Source: Schistocerca nitens
Taxonomy: Eukaryota > Arthropoda > Insecta > Orthoptera > Acrididae
NCBI RefSeq assembly: GCF_023898315.1
Contig: NC_064614.1
Coordinates: 496,078,109-496,142,108, forward strand
Direction of reading: 5' to 3'
DNA: 64,000 nucleotides
The position numbers and the translations under genes were made by a program. The notes below the pieces were generated by a model. That model saw only the letters and a list, made by a program, of their open reading frames with translations. It searched no databases and was not told the origin of the DNA. Shown piece after piece: positions 1 to 8,363 of this stretch. Every line of letters starts with the position of its first letter. Position 1 is the stretch's first letter.

Positions 1-1632
1 AGAAGGGAAAGCAGAAAGGTGGAAGGAGTATATAGAGGGTCTATACAAGGGCGATGTACTTGAGGACAATATTATGGAAATGGAAGAGGATGTAGATGAA
101 GATGCAATGGGAGATACGATACTGCGTGAAGAGTTTGCAAGAGCACTGAAAGACCTGAGTCGAAACAAGGCCCCCGGAGTAGACAACATTCCATTAGATC
201 TACTGACGGCCTTGGGAGAGTCAGTCCTGACAAAACTCTACCATCTGGTGAGCAAGATGTATGAGACAGGCGAAATACCCTCAGACTTCAAGAAGAATAT
301 AATAATTCCAATCCCAAAGGAAGCAGGGGTTGACAGATGTGAAAATTACCGAACTATCAGTTTAATAAGTCACATCTGCAAAATACTAACGCGAATTCTT
401 TACATACGAATGGAAAAACTGGTAGAAGCTGACCTCGGGGAAGATCAGTTTGGATACCGTACAAATGTTGGAACACGTGAGGCAATACTGACCCTACGAC
501 TTATCTTAGAAGAAAGATTAAGGAAAGGCAAACCTACGTTCCTAGCATTTGTAGACTTAGAGAAAGCTTTTGACAATGTTGGTTGGAATACTCTCTTTCA
601 AATTCTGAAGGTGGCAGGGGTAAAATACAGGGAGCGAAGTGCTATTTACAATTTGTACAGAAAGCAGATGGCAGTTATAAGAGTCGAGGGGTATGAAAGG
701 GAAGCAATGGTTGGGAAGGGAGTGAGACAGGGTTGTAGCCTCTCCCCGATGTTATTCAATCTGTATATTGAGCAAGCAATAAAGGAAACAAAAGAAAAGT
801 TCGGAGTAGGTATTAAAATCCATGGAGAAGAAATAAAAACTTTGAGGTTCGCTGATGACATTGTAATTCTGTCAGACACAGCAAGGGACTTGGAAGAGCA
901 GTTGAACGCAATGGACAGTGTCTTGAAAGGAGGGTATAAGATGAACATCAACAAAAGCAAAACGAGGATAGTGGAATGTAGTCGAATTAAGTCGGGTGAT
1001 GCTGAGGGAATTAGATTAGCAAATGAGACACTTAAAGTAGTAAAGGAGTTTTGCTATTTGCGGAGCAAAATAACTGATGATGATCGAAGTAGAGACGATA
1101 TAAAATGTAGACTGGCAATGGCAAGGAAAGCGTTTCTGAAGAAGAGAAATTTGTTAACGTCGAGTATAGATTTACGTGTCAGGAAGTCGTTTCTGAAAGT
1201 ATTTGTATGGAGTGTAGCCATGTATGGAAGTGAAACATGAACGATAAATAGTTTGGAGAGGAAGAGAATAGAAGCTATCGAAATGTGGTGCTACAGAAGA
1301 ATGCTGAAGATTAGATGGGTAGATCATATAACTAATGAGGAGGTATTGAATAGAATTGTGGAGAAGAGGAGTTTGTGGCACAGCTTGACTAGAAGAAGGG
1401 ATCGGTTGGTAGGACATGTTCTGAGACATCGAGGGATCACCAATTTAGTATTGGATGGTAGCGTGGAGGGTAAAAATCGTAGAGGGAGACCAAGAGATGA
1501 ATACACTAAGCAGATTCAGAAGGATGTAGGCTGCAGTTTGGTACTGGGAGATGAAGAAGCTTGCACAGGATAGAGTAGCCTGGAGACCTGCATCAAACCA
1601 GTCTCAGGACTGAAGACCACAACAACAACAAC
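1..1632 (+). mobile_element. RTE-like non-LTR retrotransposon, 3' part (5' side cut by window edge)
   Basis: The reading frame is open from base 2, so the element continues left of the window and its endonuclease is not seen. It contains an RT domain followed by a thumb/C-terminal region. The 3' end reads CTGAAGACCACAACAACAAC, a short-repeat tail typical of RTE-clade LINEs that end without poly(A). Minus-strand relics of the same tail occur at 15001 and 52014. RTE assignment is by resemblance; the exact clade was not tested. Confidence 0.85.
2..1613 (+). pseudogene. RT of RTE-like LINE, one nonsense codon and one frameshift
   Basis: Reverse transcriptase for target-primed retrotransposition. 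Counting from the Met at 74, the fingers carry NKAPGVDNIP (about residues 31-40) and NYRTISL. Motif A is FVDLEKAFD (catalytic Asp 161), motif B VRQGCSLSPMLFNLY (about 218-231) and motif C FADDIVIL (259-266). The catalytic Asp residues are intact. Two lesions are visible. A TGA at 1238-1240 follows GSE-T where relatives have Trp, and the frame continues unchanged afterwards to RWVDHITNEEVLNRI and RGRPRDEY. Near 1535-1545 a +1 shift moves the conserved tail MKKLAQDRVAW into another frame, ending in TGA at 1611-1613. Very little decay otherwise, so this is a fairly young copy. Confidence 0.85.
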
Positions 1633-2215
1633 TGTCACCGGAAGCAGAGCCCAACTAGACATCGAAATAGTTAAGTTACTCGTCATTCACTGGAGTCAGA
1701 TTTAAAATAGTGTTCATACTTAGAAGGACAAGTGAACTTTTAACAACACTGCCACGCATCGTCGTCATACAACGTAGTGTAAAGTTTCCTTTAATAAATT
1801 CTTGTCAGGTGTTGCTAAGTTGTGTTTCCAATGTCTGTCCTTTCCTAGTAGTGTCTACGACGACTCTGTTTAGTTGCTGCGTGCTTAACAAGTCTCCTCA
1901 GTAATAGCAACTACTTTCAATGGTAGGCTGTTCTCTCCCTGCTACCTTTATGTTGGATGTCAAGTGTTTTGGTACACACAAGTATGGATGAATACTTCAG
2001 ATGTATTTTATAACAAATACCATTGAGAAATTCATCTATACTCAACCAAAATTCATCATGAATTTGTTTATACTCATCAGATACGTAAGGAAGAACTGTT
2101 CTTACATCATTGGCCGATGTGCAGGTCGTCCTGACTGTACTGCTCGGAATGTGTGATCATACTGTAGTGGAGGCCCTAGATGATATACGTCTGCTAACGG
2201 TGAACCAAGCAGCTT
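1633..2215. other. No recognised gene
   Basis: AT-rich sequence between two LINE fragments. I see no coherent reading frame, transposase or RT motif, or SINE head here. The last 100 bases may already belong to the LINE that is recognisable from about 2216. Confidence 0.5.
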
Positions 2216-2334
2216 GGCATAACACATGAACTGCTTAAAGCTGCAAATGATACTGTCGTTTATCGTCTAGTAAAATCATCGGAACACCAAAGTAAATTGC
2301 CAAACTTATTATAAACGCTATCTGTATGGTGCGA

Positions 2335-2535
2335 GCCGGCCGGAGTGGCCGTGCGGATCTAGGCGCTACAGTCTGGAGCCGAGCGTCCGCTACTGTCGCA
2401 GGTTCGAATCCTGCCTCGGGCATGGATGTGTGTGATGTCCTTAGGTTAGTTAGGTTTAATTAGTTCTTAGTTCTAGGCGACTGATGACCTCAGAAGTTAA
2501 GTCGCATAGTGCTCAGAGCCCTTTGAACCATTTTT
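2335..2535 (+). mobile_element. tRNA-derived SINE with perfect 10-bp TSD
   Basis: The tRNA-like head (GGCCGTGCGG.., B box GGTTCGAATCC at about 2401) is followed by a tRNA-unrelated body (TCCTTAGGTTAGTTAGGTTTA, GCTCAGAGCC) and a short T-rich tail. The direct repeat TATGGTGCGA flanks it at 2325-2334 and 2536-2545. Same family as the copies at 25942, 47185, 49025 and 58841. The intact A/B-box layout points to Pol III transcription of the family; it is not a functional tRNA. Confidence 0.95.
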
Positions 2536-2715
2536 TATGGTGCGAAAACCAGCAATTTACCCTAAATAATGAAAATTGTGAGGTCATCCACATGATTGCT
2601 AAAAGGAATCCTTTAAACTTCGGTTACACGATAAATCAGTCAAATCTAAAAGGCATAAATACAACGAAATACCTAGGCATTACAATTTCGAACAATTTAA
2701 GTTGGAATGAAGACA

Positions 2716-4141
2716 TACACTCCTGGAAATGGAAAAAAGAACACATTGACACCGGTGTGTCAGACCCACCATACTTGCTCCGGACACTGCGAGAGGGCTG
2801 TACAAGCAATGATCACACGCACGGCACAGCGGACACACCAGGAACCGCGGTGTTGGCCGTCGAATGGAGCTAGCTGCGCAGCATTTGTGCACCGCCGCCG
2901 TCAGTGTCAGCCAGTTTGCCGTGGCATACGGAGCTCCATCGCAGTCTTTAACACTGGTAGCATGCCGCGACAGCATGGACGTGAACCGTATGTGCAGTTG
3001 ACGGACTTTGAGCGAGGGCGTATAGTAGGCATGCGGGAGGCCGGGTGGACGTACCGCCGAATTGCTCAACACGTGGGGCGTGAGGTCTCCACAGTACATC
3101 GATGTTGTCGCCAGTGGTCGGCGGAAGGTGCACGTGCCCGTCGACCTGGGACCGGACCGCAGCGACGCACGGATGCACGCCAAGACCGTAGGATCCTACG
3201 CAGTGCCGTAGGGGACCGCACCGCCACTTCCCAGCAAATTAGGGACACTGTTGCTCCTGGGGTATCGGCGAGGACCATTCGCAACCGTCTCCATGAAGCT
3301 GGGCTACGGTCCCGCACACCGTTAGGCCGTCTTCCGCTCACGCCCCAACATCGTGCAGCCCGCCTCCAGTGGTGTCGCGACAGGCGTGAATGGAGGGACG
3401 AATGGAGACGTGTCGTCTTCAGCGATGAGAGTCGCTTCTGCCTTGGTGCCAATGACGGTCGTATGCGTGTTTGGCGCCGTGCAGGTGAGCGCCACAATCA
3501 GGACTGCATACGACCGAGGCACACAGGGCCAACACCCGGCATCATGGTGTGGGGAGCGATCTCCTACACTGGCCGTACACCACTGGTGATCGTCGAGGGG
3601 ACACTGAATAGTGCACGGTACATCCAAACCGTCATCGAACCCATCGTTCTACCATTCCTAGACCGGCAAGGGAACTTGCTGTTCCAACAGGACAATGCAC
3701 GTCCGTATGTATCCCGTGCCACCCAACGTGCTCTAGAAGGTGTAAGTCAACTACCCTGGCCAGCAAGATCTCCGGATCTGTCCCCCATTGAGCATGTTTG
3801 GGACTGGATGAAGCGTCGTCTCACGCGGTCTGCACGTCCAGCACGAACGCTGGTCCAACTGAGGCGCCAGGTGGAAATGGCATGGCAAGCCGTTCCACAG
3901 GACTACATCCAGCATCTCTACGATCGTCTCCATGGGAGAATAGCAGCCTGCATTGCTGCGAAAGGGGGATATACACTGTACTAGTGCCGACATTGTGCAT
4001 GCTCTGTTGCCTGTGTCTGTGTGCCTGTGGCTCTGTCAGTGTGATCATGTGATGTATCTGACCCCAGGAATGTGTCAATAAAGGTTCCCCTTCCTGGGAC
4101 AATGAATTCACGGTGTTCTTATTTCAATTTCCAGGAGTGTA
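2716..4141 (+). mobile_element. Intact Tc1/mariner-superfamily transposon
   Basis: 1426 bp including the TA duplications at both ends (2716-2717 and 4140-4141). Terminal inverted repeats of 29 bp match at 27 positions; they begin TACACTCCTGGAAAT on the left, with its complement ATTTCCAGGAGTGTA on the right. A single uninterrupted transposase gene lies inside. The internal sequence is much more GC-rich than its surroundings. Nothing visible disables it, so it may be autonomous or recently active. Confidence 0.95.
2962..3984 (+). CDS. Tc1/mariner transposase, full length, 340 aa
   Basis: Cut-and-paste transposase that binds the element's inverted repeats and moves it into TA sites. The start is taken at MPRQHGREPY because upstream codons to 2707 run through the inverted repeat and beyond the element. 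Residues 13-55 form the first helix-turn-helix (LTDFERGRIVGMREAGWTY..), with a second near 88-115. The catalytic triad is D155 (VVFSDESRF), D244 (FQQDNARPY) and E277 (SPDLSPIEHVW). There are 32 residues between the second Asp and the Glu, two fewer than the usual DD34E of Tc1. No stop or frameshift is present, and the length fits the family. Confidence 0.93.
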   Translation: MPRQHGREPYVQLTDFERGRIVGMREAGWTYRRIAQHVGREVSTVHRCCRQWSAEGARARRPGTGPQRRTDARQDRRILRSAVGDRTATSQQIRDTVAPGVSARTIRNRLHEAGLRSRTPLGRLPLTPQHRAARLQWCRDRREWRDEWRRVVFSDESRFCLGANDGRMRVWRRAGERHNQDCIRPRHTGPTPGIMVWGAISYTGRTPLVIVEGTLNSARYIQTVIEPIVLPFLDRQGNLLFQQDNARPYVSRATQRALEGVSQLPWPARSPDLSPIEHVWDWMKRRLTRSARPARTLVQLRRQVEMAWQAVPQDYIQHLYDRLHGRIAACIAAKGGYTLY

Positions 4142-4270
4142 GAAAATTTTGTGGGGAAGGCAAACCAAAGACTGCGTTTTAATGACAGAGCACTTAGAAG
4201 TGGAATAATAGAGGACCCTCTGGCAGGCACTTAAGTGTGATTTGCAGACTACCCGTGTAGTTGTAGGTGT

Positions 4271-6582
4271 ACTACATTTTCTAGCCTCGAGGAACGTTTG
4301 TCTTAGCAGTTTCTTCTGGCAGAAAAATGTTCTAACGGGAGTTTTGCTAGAAGTTTTTAGAATGAAAATCATCAGACGTGTGCACATGCTTGAAGACAGA
4401 CTAGCTGGTATTTACTGCAGTTTATAACGATATCTTTTGTGTACTGTAGATTAGGTCGTATTTTCTTAGCGACTGTTTTACAAGCTCGAAGTTCTCTGTC
4501 GCAAGGAAGGAAAACAATGAGACCTGCCTATAATGCCCTTGTAATTCAGATTCGAGTCGCCCTTAACACTTGTACGTTTGATTTCGATTTGCTTCCTACA
4601 GGATGCAATTCTCAGTCTCTTTATGGACTTTACGTCGGTTTCTTCCATTTATAAGCAATATTTTATGTCACTTTACAAGAACGTACGACAAACTTAAATA
4701 AACCGACCATTCGCATCCTACGAGGTGAGAAACAGCAGGAAGAGGGGAAGTAAATACTCGAGTCAACCATCTTCAGTGGTGCCCCTGTTACGCACATAAA
4801 GGGCCTCAGTCGCGGTCTGAGACCACTGCCCTGTGTAATTATGAAACTTGTGTATCGATCATCAGTAAACACTTCCGGGCTAAATTGCCGTGGTCGATCT
4901 GTAGAACTTCTTCTCCCTGACGTGAAAGCCTACATGGGATGATTTTTGTATCGATTTCTTGGCTTTATGAGCGCGGGAACAAGATCCTTCTGTCACAGTA
5001 CTTGAAATCCATGGTGTATTTTTCTGGCAGCAGCTAATTTCCTCTAAAATTGTAGCTGAGATCCCTTCAGTATGAACCGATACATTTCAGAATCACCGCT
5101 ATTTTTACTGCTTAATATTATGACAAATATATAGCGGTCACTTTGTTAGACAATCCTCACAATAAAATCTGCCGGTCACTATAGGTAATCATCAATACGC
5201 TCGAGTCGTTTAAGGAGGAGCGTATGGCTGAATCCATTTCTACTCAGATATCTTCGTCATGGAGCGTACGATACTAAGGAGAGTAATGAAAAGCCACAGT
5301 TGTGGTGGAATAATTTCTCCGGTAATGGAGTTCGTTGTCATCAGATTGAATGCTACTATCCTGGGCTGAGTTCAGTTCTTTATACAGAGCATGTGACACT
5401 GTTGGTAGTGACCTATGTTCTGAATAGGGACGTTAAACTCGGTGGCTGCAGTTGTATTACTGTAGAGAAATAGGTGTCTTTGCCTGTTTTTCACGCTTTC
5501 TCCTCCATTCAGTCCATAAGCACTCAACACAAGCAACAGGAAGGTAAGAAGAAAATTATTCGCCCTGGCCGCTGAAGACTGTTTCTACGTCCTAAATGCA
5601 CTTACCTTTCGATGTATTTTCCTTTCAGGACAAATACACATTTCCAACTTTTTCCAGGGAGTAGATTCCTGCCTTGTCTTTGACTTCTTGTCTCTAAAGG
5701 TTTGCAAACTACCCTTGTACGGTCCTCACAACCTTTCCGGACGATGCAAAAAAGCTCAACAATTTTACTTTGTAACTTTCATGTTTCTCAATGTCGAAAC
5801 ACCATTGAGGACAGCTGCATTTCTCTGATAAAACACACTTTTCCCCCTTTTGAAACCCAGGTCGTTTCTCACGTATTGTTTGAGGCCTGTGGACTAAAAG
5901 AGCTGCGTAGTATTTGCCAGTTATCCTTTCACCCTTTTCTAGGAAATCTATTATAAGAATCCATTTTGGAATTTGGTCTCACATTTACATCAAAGCACAC
6001 TCAAAAAACACAGAATTCATTTCCACTAAGTTTGTTCATAGTCAATTCTTCATTTAAAATGTACCTACTTATTATATATGTGTGATATAGTTATTTAATC
6101 TTCCTCCAGCACACTATTGCACACTTTTTCGGTGTTTCCCTCTGTGATTGCATATACGGAATGTCTTTAAAGTAGATCTTGAAGACAATCACGGCTACGA
6201 TTGAACAATCGTCTGTTTCTTAACTAATAGAAATGATGTGGCATGTTCTTCGTAGGACTTTTTTTCCTGATCTTTAAACAAAAGTCGAAAAATTTTTAGA
6301 CAGCATGGAATTTCAGTTTATGAATTTGATCAAAACACTGGTTTAAAAATCGTATAAACATTACTCTGCACATCAGTTTGAGGTTTTATTTGCACTGTTT
6401 CACAATGGAACAAAAGCAAAGATTCGTAGATGTCATCGTCGTCTCAGCGCCATACCTATAACTCTCGTAGTACACATTCACACGGTACAGCACATTCCTC
6501 AGAACGCATTGGTTACAATATTATCTTTACTGAAAGGTATATACATTCACAACTGAAATCAACAATCAAAACTTAAATGAAC
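4271..6582. other. No recognised gene
   Basis: About 2.3 kb of AT-rich DNA. Only short open frames of under 90 codons occur, none with recognisable motifs. I see no SINE head, RT or transposase signature. It could be an old repeat or intergenic/intronic sequence. Confidence 0.5.
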
Positions 6583-7238
6583 ACGAAGTAGCTCTCCTCA
6601 GCCTACAGCTAGAGTCTCATTTCCGGAGAATTCTATGTTAAGTAATCCCTCCGATAAGAGTCGTCATCAGTCGGTGATATGAACACTTGCTTTGTTCTGT
6701 GTGTCATTGTGTTGATAGACAAATTGCTTTTCACGGTTTATGGTAGCCCTGTGTGCATTTATACTTAGGTGTTCATTTTTTTTTTTTCGTCTTCTTTTGG
6801 TGTTTTTGGGTCTATAATATATTTTCTTTGTACCTATGCACTCTGACTGCTGTAAGAATTGAAATTATTGGTGTATTTAGTCGATGTCAATGCGCTCCCT
6901 CTACTGTTACTGTTGCTGTTTTGTGGAGTACTCACTTGTCAAGTAATGGTGACTGGAAGACACAATTCGATGAAAGAAGGGAAACGGGGGAAGGGGAAAT
7001 AAAATATGCAGTTTAGTTATTTCAATTGCACTAGCATAGCTCTGGTTTGTTTTACTACTAACCAGTAAAGCTTAAATTTGTTGTTAAGGCAAATCTATCG
7101 AAATAGACGTAAGTAAATAAGAGATAAGGAAGGTAATTTAGTTTTTAATCAAATGTGAGTCAGAATCATTCTCTTTAATACAATAAAGAACAATAAAAAT
7201 TAATTTACAAATTTCAAACCGATATAAAGTAAAGTGCA

Positions 7239-7476
7239 GGAGGAGGAGGAGATTAGTGTTTAACGTCCCGTCGACAACGAGGTCATTAGAGACGGAGCAC
7301 AAGCTCGGATTAGGGAAGGATGGGAAAGGAAATCGGCCGTGCCCTTTCGAAGGAAGCATCCCGGCATTTGCCTGAAGTGATCTAGGGAAATCACGGAAAA
7401 CCTAAATCAGGATGGACGGACGCGGGATTGAACCGTCGTCCTCCCGAATGCGAGTCCAGTGTGCTAACCACTGCGC
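7239..7476 (-). mobile_element. tRNA-derived SINE (second family), 11-bp TSD
   Basis: Read on the minus strand, the head is GCGCAGTGGTTAGCACACTG (A box) and GGTTCAATCCC (B box). The body mentions CGATTTCCTTTCCC and GACGGGACGTTAAACACTAA, and it ends in a (TCC)n tail. The direct repeat AGTAAAGTGCA flanks it at 7228-7238 and 7477-7487. It sits inside the left arm of the big inverted repeat, so it is younger than that structure. Confidence 0.92.
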
Positions 7477-8363
7477 AGTAAAGTGCATTCTATTACAAAC
7501 TGTTCCAGATAGTACACAAGAAACATTAGCTATACTCAGGGAAAAAATTCTGTTACCGTTAAATATAGGTGCTATTTTGTAACCACGACCTTTCTTTAAA
7601 CTAGACAAAACAGTTTTTGAGTAATGAAAAGAAACAATATTCTCAATATGTATTGATTTGAACATCTTGTCCAACTGTCTTGCTCTCAAACAGAATTTGT
7701 AACTGAGACTGTGGGCAGTAAAACTAAGTGATATAGTTACTGCTGGACCAAAACTATCAGCTGAATCAAGGGCAATAAATTGTTATAATTGTGCTGTTTC
7801 TCTTGCAGCACTCACATGTTATTTAAGAAACCGCGATTAAAAACTGAACTATTTTATGCACACCATTTTAGAGAGGTAGAGTTATCAGGTCCGAAGAAGA
7901 TCAGTAACCGTACGTAGTGAAATTCTTATTTGCGTATTTATTCAAATACACAAATGTGATCTTTACACCTGATAATTCTACCTTTTTAAAATGCTGTGTA
8001 GAAATTAGTTCAGTTTTTAACCGCTGTTTCTAGAACAACAGATGAGTGCAGTAAGAAAGTCAACATAATCATTAGAAGTTATTGCCCTTGATTCAGCTGA
8101 TAGTTTTGCTACAACAATAGCTGTATAACGCAGTTTTATTGTCCCCAGCGTCAGTTACTCATTTTGTTTGAGATCATAACAGTCGGACAAGATTTTTAAA
8201 TCAATACATATTGAGAAAATTGTTTTGTTTCAGATAGAAAAAAGTAGACTTTATATCAATCTGAAAATTATAAATTAGTTTCTAATGTTCTTTGTTACAT
8301 AAAAGAGAATCGTACTGACTCATACGTAATTAAAAATTAAATAATCTTCCTTACCTCTCATTT

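Larger units (their letters stand above)
2216..4270 (+). mobile_element. LINE fragment (jockey/CR1-like RT C-terminus) with two nested insertions
   Basis: Three separated pieces read as one RT C-terminal region. 2216-2335 gives a degenerate (A)NDTVVYRLV and KSSEHQSKL. 2546-2715 gives QFTLNNENCEVIHM and KYLGITISNNLSWNEDI. 4142-4270 gives ENFVGKANQRLRF and the 3' UTR. The 3' UTR (CTGGCAGGCACTTAAGTGTG) is the same type as the one ending the minus-strand fragment at 36932. A SINE (2335-2535) and a Tc1 element (2716-4141) interrupt it. Removing each insertion with its duplication restores the frame, so both landed in an already present LINE. Confidence 0.8.

Noticed and set aside
2335..2410. Possible functional tRNA gene
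   Set aside because: The tRNA-like head belongs to a SINE with a long unrelated body and TSD; the same holds for the heads at 7476, 17298, 23236, 47185, 49219 and 58841.
2707..2961. Upstream extension of the 2962 transposase frame
   Set aside because: It runs through the inverted repeat and outside the element; MPRQHGREPY gives the normal family length.
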